Shown piece after piece: positions 1-7,226 of a DNA stretch of 64,000 nt (position 1 is the first letter of the stretch; every line of letters starts with the position of its first letter). The notes beneath the pieces are model-generated. The model did not search any database. It was not told the origin of the DNA and worked only from the letters and a program-made list of their open reading frames with translations. Origin of the DNA: JBDWFY01 sp965275915 (GTDB lineage Bacteria; Pseudomonadota; Alphaproteobacteria; Rhizobiales; Stappiaceae); the NCBI GenBank assembly GCA_965275915.1, contig CBDHYI010000008.1:620001-684000 (forward strand), in the 5' to 3' direction. Both the position numbers and the translations under genes were made by a program.

Positions 1-1250
1 GTCATCAACAGGTCGCAGGGGAGGGAGCGCCGGGCGCCTGTGACGGCGGTTCCGTCAAACGCCATGATGTCGACCCCGGAAACCCGATGCTTTCCGTGGG
101 TTGCGACAATGGCATGCCCGGCTTCAATCGAGATGCCCCGTTCCTTCGCCTCCTCGACCAGGATGCCGGAGGGGCCGGACCGGGTATCGATGATCGCTTC
201 CACCTTGCCCCCCGCATCATGAAAATCGATTGCCGCTTCATAGGCCCGATCGTTGTTGGTGAAAAGCACGGCGGTCGATCCGGGAAGGACTCCGAAGCGA
301 TTGACATAGGTCTTGACCGCTTCGGCGAGCATGGTGCCGGGCCGGTCATTATCGGCAAAGACGAGCGGACGTTCGTGACTGCCGGTGGCGAGAACGACCC
401 GTTCGGCGCGAATATGCCAGACACGTTGTTTTGGTTTTGCGGGCGTTGAAGGGAGGCCAAGGTGATCGCGGCGCCGCTCAAGCGCCACCAGATAATTCTG
501 GTCGTAATATCCGAAAACCGTGGTCCGGTGCAGCGTGGTGACTTCCGGCTCGGCCTTCAGCGCGGCCACTTGCTCATTGACCCATGTGCGCGCCGGGATG
601 CCGTCGATAGTGCGCTTCAGGGAAAGCAGGCATCCGCCGAATTCACTTTGTTCATCGGCGATGATCACCCGCGCGCCCGAAGACGCCGCGGCCCGCGCGG
701 CGGCGAGACCGGCCGGACCGGCGCCAACGACCAGAACATCGCAGTAAACATGCATCTGGTCGTAAAAGTCAGGATCAGGGCCCGTCGGAGCCTTGCCCCA
801 TCCGGCAGCTTTGCGGATCATCGGCTCATAGACCTTGTGCCACAAGGTCGGCGAACTCATCATTGTTTTGTAATAAAACCCAGCCGGGAACAGCTTGTGA
901 AACACGCCGTTGATCGCCTGGATATCGAAAGTGACCGACGGCCAGCAATTGACGCTGGTTGCCGTCAGGCCGTCAAACAGCTCGACCTGTGTTGCCTTGA
1001 GGTTCGGTTCGGTCCGGTTCTCTGTTCCAAGCTGAACCATGGCGTTCGGCTCTTCGGCACCGGCGGTCATAATGCCGCGCGGGCGATGGTATTTGAAAGA
1101 GCGGGCAACCAGATGCACGCCGTTCGCGAGCAGGGCAGAGGCCAGGGTGTCACCTTCATAGCCCTGATACGCTTTCCCGTTGAATGAGAAACTGATCGGC
1201 CGGTCGCGGTTGATCCTGCCGCCGTCTCCTGTACGGAACTTCTGGCTCAT
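1..1250 (-). CDS. soxA: Sarcosine oxidase alpha subunit, N-terminal part (cut by window edge)
   Basis: I translated this frame by hand from the ATG at 1250; it stays open to the window edge, giving about 416 residues of a subunit that is usually near 1000. SoxA is the large subunit of heterotetrameric sarcosine oxidase, which oxidatively demethylates sarcosine to glycine, passing the one-carbon unit to tetrahydrofolate and making hydrogen peroxide. Visible are an N-terminal ferredoxin-like region (KYHRPRGIMTAGAEEPNAMV), then a dinucleotide-binding site (VVGAGPAGLAAARAAASSGA) and the downstream FADNDRPG stretch typical of SoxA. Its ATG overlaps the soxD stop as ATGA, so the two are translationally coupled. 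soxG would be expected beyond the left edge. Confidence 0.95.
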   Translation of the reverse strand, partial: MSQKFRTGDGGRINRDRPISFSFNGKAYQGYEGDTLASALLANGVHLVARSFKYHRPRGIMTAGAEEPNAMVQLGTENRTEPNLKATQVELFDGLTATSVNCWPSVTFDIQAINGVFHKLFPAGFYYKTMMSSPTLWHKVYEPMIRKAAGWGKAPTGPDPDFYDQMHVYCDVLVVGAGPAGLAAARAAASSGARVIIADEQSEFGGCLLSLKRTIDGIPARTWVNEQVAALKAEPEVTTLHRTTVFGYYDQNYLVALERRRDHLGLPSTPAKPKQRVWHIRAERVVLATGSHERPLVFADNDRPGTMLAEAVKTYVNRFGVLPGSTAVLFTNNDRAYEAAIDFHDAGGKVEAIIDTRSGPSGILVEEAKERGISIEAGHAIVATHGKHRVSGVDIMAFDGTAVTGARRSLPCDLLM

Positions 1251-1549
1251 TCGACCGGCTCCAGCTTTCTGAGGTCTTCAAGAGACGGTTTCTCGCCGAT
1301 CTTGTAGGTGCCGGCAAACTCGTGTGTGACGGTTGATCGGATTGCGTTGAACCACTGGCGGCAACCGTGCACGTGGTTCCACCGTTCCCTGTGCCAGCCT
1401 TTCGTGTTGGTCCGCATGAAAAGAAAGTCGGCCCACTCCTCGTTGCTGAGGGCGTCGGGATTTTCCGGCCGTGCAATATGGGCCTCGCCGCCGCACTTGA
1501 ATTCCAGCTCGATACGAGGCCCGCACCAGGGACATGTGATTTTCAGCAT
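1247..1549 (-). CDS. soxD: Sarcosine oxidase delta subunit
   Basis: This 100-residue protein begins MLKITCPWCGPRIELEF and carries the Cys pair CPWC plus a later HVHGC, the residues that bind zinc in SoxD. SoxD is a small structural subunit of heterotetrameric sarcosine oxidase. Its length matches the family. It lies between soxB and soxA, its last codons overlap the soxA start, and it is separated from soxB by about 110 bases that hold two palindromes. Confidence 0.96.
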   Translation of the reverse strand: MLKITCPWCGPRIELEFKCGGEAHIARPENPDALSNEEWADFLFMRTNTKGWHRERWNHVHGCRQWFNAIRSTVTHEFAGTYKIGEKPSLEDLRKLEPVE

Positions 1550-1565
1550 GTTTGTCTTCCGTTCA

Positions 1566-1603
1566 GAGCAATTCGCGCGATCATTTGATCGCGCGAATTG
1601 CTC
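1566..1603. repeat. 38-bp perfect palindrome (18-2-18) between soxB and soxD
   Basis: The arm GAGCAATTCGCGCGATCA is followed by TT and its exact reverse complement. The same 18-2-18 architecture, starting GAGCA and ending TGCTC, occurs at 53059-53096 with a different core, suggesting a family of dispersed palindromes rather than a gene-specific terminator. It lies inside the soxBDA operon and could attenuate or process the mRNA. No T-run follows. Confidence 0.8.
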
Positions 1604-1619
1604 AACCTTTTGTTTTCAT

Positions 1620-1659
1620 GCGCAACCCATGAAGGTGATCCAACCTTCACGGGATGCGC
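1620..1659. repeat. Imperfect palindrome between soxB and soxD
   Basis: Two 17-base arms (1620-1636 and 1643-1659) pair at 15 positions around a 6-base loop. The arm core, (A/T)CCC(A/G)TGAAGGT, resembles one arm of the decayed palindrome at 19369-19413. It sits directly after the soxB stop, where an intercistronic hairpin could change the soxB to soxD ratio. That role is inference. Confidence 0.6.
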
Positions 1660-1660
1660 A

Positions 1661-2908
1661 CTAGTGCGCAACCGCCGCGGCGCCGTGTTCATCGATCAAC
1701 GCGCCGGACGTGAACCGGTTCAGGTTGAACGGTGCGTTGAGCTTGTGGGGTTCGTTTTTCGCAATCGTCCAGGCATAGACCCAGCCCGATCCGGGAGTCG
1801 CCTTGAAACCGCCGGTCCCCCAGCCGCAATTGATATAGAGGCCGTCAACCGGGGTCAGGGAGATGATGGGGGAGGCGTCCGGGCAGGTGTCGACAATGCC
1901 GCCCCATGTTCGCATCATTTTCAGCCTCGAAAAGATCGGAAACATCTCGATCAGTGCATTGATCTGATGCTCGATAATATGAAAGGAACCGCGCTGGCCG
2001 TAACTGTTGTAGCCGTCGACTCCGGCGCCGATCACCAGTTCGCCCTTGTCGGACTGACTGACATAGACGTGCACCGCGTTGGACATCACGACGGTGTCGT
2101 GAACCGGTTTGATCGGCTCCGACACAAGGGCCTGCAGGGCGTGGCTTTCAACCGGAAGGCGGAAGCCGGCCATCTCGGCCATCACCGACGAATGACCGGC
2201 AACGCAGATCGCGACCTTCTTCGCTTTGATGGTCCCCCGGCTGGTCTCGACCCCCGCAACTCGACCTTCCTGGCGCACAATGGCGGTCACTTCGCAATTC
2301 TGGAGAATGTCGACGCCATATCGGTCCGCCCCGCGCGCAAAGCCCCAGGCAACGGCGTCATGCCGACCGACCCCGGCGCGGCGCTGGAAGGTGGCACCCA
2401 TGATCGGATAGCGCAGATCCTGCGAGATATTGATGATCGGGCAGATTTCCTTAACCTCGTCGGCGTTCAGCCATTCCGCATCGATCCCGTTCAGAACATT
2501 GGCATTGACGCGGCGGATGCTGTCCCGGACATCCTGCAGCGTGTGAGCGAGATTCATCACGCCCCTTTGCGACAGCATGATATTGTAGTTCAGATCCCTG
2601 GACAGGCCCTCGAACAGCTTCAGCGAATGCTCGTAAAGATGGGCGCTTTCATCCCAGAGATAGTTGGAGCGGATAATGGTTGTGTTGCGGCCCGTGTTGC
2701 CGCCGCCGAGCCAGCCCTTCTCAAGGACGGCGACATTTGTGATGCCGTGTTCCTTGGCAAGGTAATAGGCCGTCGCAAGACCGTGGCCGCCGGCACCGAT
2801 GATAATGACATCGTACTCGGATTTGGGTTCCGGGCTGCGCCACTGCTCCGGCCATTTCTCATGATAACTTAACGCGTTGCGGGCAAGCGCAAAGGCTGAA
2901 TAACGCAT
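1661..2908 (-). CDS. soxB: Sarcosine oxidase beta subunit
   Basis: This FAD-dependent subunit carries out sarcosine oxidation in the SoxBDAG complex. The N-terminus shows the motif EYDVIIIGAGGHGLATAYYL, a Rossmann dinucleotide site, and the C-terminal part contains WGGIVDTCPDASPII and GLYINCGWGTGGFKATPGSG, typical of the DAO family. I chose the ATG at 2908 (MRYSAFALARNALSYHEKWP), which matches the usual SoxB start, over a TTG 36 bases upstream. The protein is 415 residues, as expected. It heads the soxBDA operon and is divergent from the corrinoid methyltransferase operon, in keeping with a joint role in methylamine breakdown. Confidence 0.97.
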   Translation of the reverse strand: MRYSAFALARNALSYHEKWPEQWRSPEPKSEYDVIIIGAGGHGLATAYYLAKEHGITNVAVLEKGWLGGGNTGRNTTIIRSNYLWDESAHLYEHSLKLFEGLSRDLNYNIMLSQRGVMNLAHTLQDVRDSIRRVNANVLNGIDAEWLNADEVKEICPIINISQDLRYPIMGATFQRRAGVGRHDAVAWGFARGADRYGVDILQNCEVTAIVRQEGRVAGVETSRGTIKAKKVAICVAGHSSVMAEMAGFRLPVESHALQALVSEPIKPVHDTVVMSNAVHVYVSQSDKGELVIGAGVDGYNSYGQRGSFHIIEHQINALIEMFPIFSRLKMMRTWGGIVDTCPDASPIISLTPVDGLYINCGWGTGGFKATPGSGWVYAWTIAKNEPHKLNAPFNLNRFTSGALIDEHGAAAVAH

Positions 2909-3210
2909 CCTCGGTCCGACTGTTTTCCCCTGATACGCCGGCAATTATGCAGGCGGGATATCTCTTATGCCCGAACAAGGGCGACATGAAGTCCAACCAA
3001 AACGACAGCAAATACCGTCGAACGGGCCGGGTAAACCATAGGGCACCGGCACGTTTACGGAACGATAAATTCACGCCAATGTGTTGTAATGGTGGGGATA
3101 ATATGTCGCAGGCACACGCCGATGTGTCGTTTGAAGACAACTATTTCATGAGAAACGGCCTTAGTCTTCGCACACGATGATAACCGTCTGTTTGTGAGCC
3201 GGAGTGTTGG
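2909..3210. promoter_or_regulatory. Divergent promoter region, soxBDA versus corrinoid operon
   Basis: About 300 bases without a convincing gene separate the soxB start from the corrinoid-protein start. Both operons must be transcribed outward from here. I could not identify clear -35/-10 boxes or a convincing operator. Confidence 0.5.
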
Positions 3211-3915
3211 ATGTCCGAAGAAGAAGATATCGATCTGCGAGAGCTGAATGATGAAGACCTCGTTTTGCAGATGCATGACGACCTTTATGACGGTCTGAAG
3301 GAAGAGATCGAAGAAGGCGTTCAGATTCTGCTGGAGCGCGGCTGGGAACCCTACAAGGTTCTGACCGATGCGCTGGTTGAAGGCATGCGGATTGTGGGTA
3401 TCGATTTTCGTGACGGTATCCTGTTCGTGCCCGAGGTCCTGATGTCGGCCAATGCGATGAAGGCAGGCATGGCGATTCTGAGGCCGCTGCTTGCGGAATC
3501 CGGTGCCCCCCGCATGGGCAAGATGGTGATCGGTACCGTCAAGGGTGACATCCACGATATCGGCAAAAACCTCGTTTCCATGATGATGGAAGGCGCCGGT
3601 TTTGAGGTGATCGATATCGGCATCAACAATCCGGTCGAGAACTATCTTGAGGCTCTGGAAGAGCACAAGCCGGACATTCTGGGCATGTCCGCTCTTTTGA
3701 CGACAACGATGCCTTATATGAAAGTCGTTATCGACACGCTTGAAGAAAAGGGCATGCGGGACGACTACATCATCATGGTCGGCGGCGCGCCGCTGAACGA
3801 GGAATTCGGTCAGGCCATCGGCGCGGATGCCTATTGCCGCGATGCGGCCGTGACCGTTGAGACGGCAAAGGACCTGATCGCCCGCAAGCACAATCAACTC
3901 GGCGGAGTGGCCTGA
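3211..3915 (+). CDS. Corrinoid (methyl-B12-carrying) protein of a methyltransferase system
   Basis: This 234-residue protein belongs to the MtbC/MttC/MtgC-type corrinoid proteins, which shuttle a methyl group from a substrate methyltransferase to an acceptor methyltransferase. Residues 20-100 form the four-helix cap domain, and residues 105-225 the B12-binding Rossmann domain with the cobalt-ligand motif D113-x-H115-x-x-G118 (GDIHDIGKNLV) and a later MVGGAPLN. The first 36 residues contain 16 Asp/Glu and only two Lys/Arg (R10, K30), an unusually acidic head. It starts the operon and is followed one base later by the DUF1638 gene. The nearby MttB-like, pterin-binding and homocysteine-binding proteins are its likely partners. 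Confidence 0.93.
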   Translation: MSEEEDIDLRELNDEDLVLQMHDDLYDGLKEEIEEGVQILLERGWEPYKVLTDALVEGMRIVGIDFRDGILFVPEVLMSANAMKAGMAILRPLLAESGAPRMGKMVIGTVKGDIHDIGKNLVSMMMEGAGFEVIDIGINNPVENYLEALEEHKPDILGMSALLTTTMPYMKVVIDTLEEKGMRDDYIIMVGGAPLNEEFGQAIGADAYCRDAAVTVETAKDLIARKHNQLGGVA

Positions 3916-3916
3916 T

Positions 3917-4552
3917 ATGGCCTGGCTGGGGCTGGAAAGCAGAGCCTATCACCCTGAGCTGCGCACTCCGGCAGGGTCCGTGCTGATCATAGCCTGTGGG
4001 GCCCTGGCACGGGAAATCCTCGCCATCAAGGAGAAGAACCGGCTTGGGCATGTAACGCTCACATGCCTGCCGGCCACGCTCCATGCCACTCCGGAGAAAA
4101 TTCCCCAGGCTGTCCGTGCGGCCATCCGCGAACATCGGGACAATTACGACACGATCCTGATCGGGTTCGGCGATTGCGGCACCGGCGGCCTGCTTGACAA
4201 GGTGCTTGCCGAAGAGGGCGTTGAGCGCATCGATGGGGCGCACTGTTATGCGTTTTTTTCCGGCGTTGACGCGTTTGCAGACTCTGAAGAAGACGACCTT
4301 GGCACATTCTACCTGACAGACTTTCTGGCAAGGCAGTTTGACAGCATGGTCTACCGGCCTCTGGGCCTTGACCGGTATCCTGAACTCCGGGATATGTATT
4401 TCAACCACTACCGGCGCGTTGTTTATCTGTCGCAGACCCACGATCAGGACCTTTTGAAAAAGGCTGAGATGGCCGCTGAAAGACTGAGCCTCCCGCTGGA
4501 AGTTCGCCACACCGGCTATGGTGATCTTGAGGGATTTGTCGGCGCAGCCTGA
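3917..4552 (+). CDS. DUF1638 family protein
   Basis: This 211-residue protein matches the DUF1638 family as I know it: an N-terminal VLIIACGALAREI, a central TILIGFGDCGTGGLLDKVL and the HCYAFFSG stretch. The conserved Cys residues (ACG, DCG, HCY) suggest a metal or cofactor site. No function is established to my knowledge, but the family is often found beside corrinoid methyltransferase genes. Here it is wedged one base after the corrinoid protein, which suggests handling, loading or repair of the corrinoid. That role is inference. Confidence 0.85.
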   Translation: MAWLGLESRAYHPELRTPAGSVLIIACGALAREILAIKEKNRLGHVTLTCLPATLHATPEKIPQAVRAAIREHRDNYDTILIGFGDCGTGGLLDKVLAEEGVERIDGAHCYAFFSGVDAFADSEEDDLGTFYLTDFLARQFDSMVYRPLGLDRYPELRDMYFNHYRRVVYLSQTHDQDLLKKAEMAAERLSLPLEVRHTGYGDLEGFVGAA

Positions 4553-5064
4553 TGGCATGAGCGGTTCATTCCCGCATACCGCTCCACGCATGAGCACGGA
4601 TAGCGTCGCGAGCTTTCAAGATCATCCAGATCCATATGGTTTCGCATACAGCGCTCAGAGGCTCTCCGAGGCGGCTGGCCGTTCCAGGGACAACAGGCGC
4701 TGTTGCGAAGCGCGCCGTAAACACCCTGACGCCATGCCTGGCTTTCCCGAACCTGTTCGTCAAACCGGGACAGTGACCATCGCGTCTGAATCTTTGCCGT
4801 GAGTCCTTTTGGGATCTCTGCATGGTCTGCGCTCCGGGCAAGATCGGTCAAATTCATGAGGACCGCCGGCAAGGTCAAATAATCGCAGAAAGGCTGCGAA
4901 CTTCAGGTATTTGTGTGCTTTTGCGCCGTGCTTGTAAATCTTTTATGAAGCGAATTGACGTGCTTCGTCGTTTTTAAGCTTCAGGATGTCGTCCATGGAC
5001 TGTCCAAGATGCCCAACAAACATCACATTCATAGCATCGGGCGTGTTTATTCGGAGACGCGACT
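4553..5064. other. Long gap inside the corrinoid operon, no convincing gene
   Basis: About 510 bases separate the DUF1638 gene from the next gene. A minus-strand frame could encode about 110 residues from an ATG near 4857 (MNLTDLARSADHAEIPKGLT), but it has a weak ribosome-binding site, runs antisense into the DUF1638 gene, and I recognise no family. The right part (4900-5060) is AT-richer and probably contains a second promoter. I looked for a cobalamin riboswitch and did not see a B12-box-like segment I could defend. Confidence 0.4.
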
Positions 5065-5367
5065 ATGGCGCAAAAAACGGTTGTTTACTGGCGGGATATC
5101 CCCGCTCAGGTGATTGTGAAGGCGGGCAGGAAATCCGCCAAGCGTGAATTGCCGGAAAAATTTATCCAGGCAATAGACCGCTGTGCAATGACGACCGGTG
5201 CCGAGGGAACCGATGCCTATCTTGAAGAGTGGCGGCGCGGAACGCCGGAGGCCGTCGGCGATGATCTTGAAACGGAAGCGGATGCTGCCATCGCGGGCCT
5301 GGTTGAGGCCTATCCGGTGGAACGGCTGAAGGCGCTTGTCGACGCGGGAGGACGAGGCGATGCATAA
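5065..5367 (+). CDS. Small 'virulence factor' family protein (PF13769-like)
   Basis: This 100-residue soluble protein starts MAQKTVVYWRDIPAQVIVK and resembles the family named 'virulence factor' in databases, a name that says little about function. Residues 1-60 show the YWRDIP...RELPEKFIQAID pattern and the rest is helical and acidic. It overlaps the methylenetetrahydrofolate reductase start by eight bases, so the two are translationally coupled. Linkage to one-carbon enzymes suggests a helper or subunit role for the reductase or the corrinoid system. That role is inference. Confidence 0.8.
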   Translation: MAQKTVVYWRDIPAQVIVKAGRKSAKRELPEKFIQAIDRCAMTTGAEGTDAYLEEWRRGTPEAVGDDLETEADAAIAGLVEAYPVERLKALVDAGGRGDA

Positions 5368-6241
5368 ATGTACTCTGCCGGCATCAATCGAAGCCTCTCC
5401 CAAGCAGATTGTCGAGAAAGCGGACCTCTTTTCCGAGGTGCCCGGAGGCAGCCGCATCTACCTCACGGATCTTGGAAACTGCCCCGAGCCGATGATCATC
5501 GATGCGGCCCGAAAAGTCCGCGATCTGGGCTATGTCGCTGTGCCGCACCTGGCCGCGCGCCGTTTCCCGACCCGGGCCGCCTTTGAAACACGGGTCAAGG
5601 CGCTGGCACAGGAGGCCGGAACCCAGGAAGTGCTTGTCGTCGCCGGGGAAACGCCAACGCCCGGTCCGTTCACCTGTTCCCTTTCCATGCTGCAAACCGG
5701 GTTGTTCGATCAGCTCGGCTTCAAGCATATTGCGGTTGCTGGGCACCCGGAAGGATCGCCCGACATTGCAGGCTCGGTGATCCACGACTACCTGATGCAC
5801 AAGCATTCTTTTGCCCGTACGTCCGATGCGGATTTTCGCATCGTAACCCAGTTTGGTTTTGATCCTGGGCGGATCATTGCCTGGCTGGGAGAGCTGGAAC
5901 GTCTTGGCAATGAATTTCCGGTGCATATCGGCATTGCCGGTCCGGCAAAAGTGTCCACTTTACTCAAGTTCGCATCCATCGCCGGCGTCGGAAACTCGAT
6001 CAATTTTCTGAAGAAACGCAGCGGCGCGATGATGACGATGCTGGCCGGCTATAATCCGGACGACGTGGTCCACGCGCTTGAAGATTTCGTGGCCGACAAT
6101 CCTCAGAGTCAATTGGCGCAGATTCACGTTTACCCGTTCGGTGGCGTCAGCAAGAGCGTTGACTGGCTGTTCGCACGCGGTTCATGGGGCGATGCCCTTG
6201 ATGAAAGTTCCCCGTTCTTCAAGAAAGAGGTGATTGAATGA
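5360..6241 (+). CDS. Methylenetetrahydrofolate reductase family protein
   Basis: This 293-residue protein has the MTHFR TIM-barrel pattern: VLVVAGETPTPGPF, FKHIAVAGHPEGSPDI, RIVTQFGFDPGRIIAWL and FPVHIGIAGPAKVSTLLKFA. MTHFR interconverts 5-methyl- and 5,10-methylene-tetrahydrofolate with FAD. In this context it probably runs in the oxidative direction, converting methyl-H4folate made by the corrinoid system to methylene-H4folate. I chose the ATG at 5360, preceded by GGGAGGA and overlapping the upstream stop, over an in-frame TTG at 5336. The 3' end overlaps the next gene (ATGA). It may be a dedicated paralogue of housekeeping MetF. Confidence 0.9.
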   Translation: MHKCTLPASIEASPKQIVEKADLFSEVPGGSRIYLTDLGNCPEPMIIDAARKVRDLGYVAVPHLAARRFPTRAAFETRVKALAQEAGTQEVLVVAGETPTPGPFTCSLSMLQTGLFDQLGFKHIAVAGHPEGSPDIAGSVIHDYLMHKHSFARTSDADFRIVTQFGFDPGRIIAWLGELERLGNEFPVHIGIAGPAKVSTLLKFASIAGVGNSINFLKKRSGAMMTMLAGYNPDDVVHALEDFVADNPQSQLAQIHVYPFGGVSKSVDWLFARGSWGDALDESSPFFKKEVIE

Positions 6242-7164
6242 CACGGACGATTGTCTCTTCCGCCACCAAAGAGGTGGTGATCGGCTTTGATCAGCCGTTT
6301 TGTGTTATCGGCGAACGGATCAATCCGACCGGCCGCAAGAAGCTCGCCGCGGCCATGAAGGAGGGCGATTATTCGATGGTGGAGGCCGACGCCTTGGCCC
6401 AGGTCGCCGCCGGAGCCCACATGCTCGATGTGAATGCGGGCATCCCGCTCGCCGACGAACCGCGCATTCTGGCCGAAACCGTGCAATTGGTGCAAAGGCT
6501 TGTCGATGTGCCCCTGTCAATTGATTCCTCCATCATCGATGCGCTGGAATCAGGACTTTCCGTCTATGAAGGCAAGGCGCTCGTCAACTCCGTCACCGGT
6601 GAAGAGGAGTCGCTGGAACGGGTTCTGCCGCTGGTCAAAAAACATGGTGCGGCCGTGGTGGCGATTTCGAACGACGAAACAGGCATCTCGACCGATCCGG
6701 ACGTCCGTTTTGCGGTTGCCAGGAAAATTGTCGAGCGGGCAATGGATCACGGAATTCCCGCTCACGACGTGGTCGTCGATCCGCTTGTGATGCCGATCGG
6801 TGCGATGAACGACGCGGGACGCCAGGTCTTTCAGCTGCTCCGGCGGCTCAAGGAAGAACTCAAGGTGAATTCGACCTGCGGGGCATCGAACATTTCCTTC
6901 GGTATTCCCAACCGGCACGTGATGAATGCGCATTTCCTTGCGATGGCATCGGTTGCCGGTATGACGTCCGCGATCATGAACCCGCTCCATAAAGAAGAAA
7001 TGGAAGGCATTGCGGCGGCCAATGTTCTCAATGGCGTGGACCCCGATTGCGCTGCATGGCTCCGGATGAACCGGCCGGCGCCCGCCGCCGACGGTGCTGC
7101 GGGCGAGGGCGCACGGGGCAGGCGCGCCGGTGGACGCCGCCGCAGGGTTCCCGCAGATGCTTAG
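6238..7164 (+). CDS. Methyltetrahydrofolate:corrinoid methyltransferase (pterin-binding domain)
   Basis: This 308-residue protein is a dihydropteroate-synthase-like barrel of the AcsE/MtgA/MetH pterin-domain type: GERINPTGR (25-33), LDVNAG (63-68), LSIDSS (93-98), DPLVMP and NSTCGASNISFG. It should move the methyl group between the corrinoid protein and tetrahydrofolate. The fold ends near residue 275. Beyond it is an unusual low-complexity tail of about 28 residues finishing GARGRRAGGRRRRVPADA. Similar Arg-rich tails occur on three other proteins of the locus. Start and upstream stop overlap as ATGA. Confidence 0.93.
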   Translation: MTRTIVSSATKEVVIGFDQPFCVIGERINPTGRKKLAAAMKEGDYSMVEADALAQVAAGAHMLDVNAGIPLADEPRILAETVQLVQRLVDVPLSIDSSIIDALESGLSVYEGKALVNSVTGEEESLERVLPLVKKHGAAVVAISNDETGISTDPDVRFAVARKIVERAMDHGIPAHDVVVDPLVMPIGAMNDAGRQVFQLLRRLKEELKVNSTCGASNISFGIPNRHVMNAHFLAMASVAGMTSAIMNPLHKEEMEGIAAANVLNGVDPDCAAWLRMNRPAPAADGAAGEGARGRRAGGRRRRVPADA

Positions 7165-7226
7165 TCACATGGTCTGAATTGTTGTCTATACTTCCCTGAA
7201 AGACGTTTGAGGTATTCTGACGACAT

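Noticed and set aside
1598..2872. Open frame of 424 codons on the plus strand opposite soxB
   Set aside because: It is exactly antisense to a clear soxB and its translation resembles no family. GC-rich genes commonly leave such open antisense frames.
4900..5064. Cobalamin riboswitch before the second part of the corrinoid operon
   Set aside because: Context makes it attractive, but I found no B12-box-like conserved segment or convincing fold by eye.
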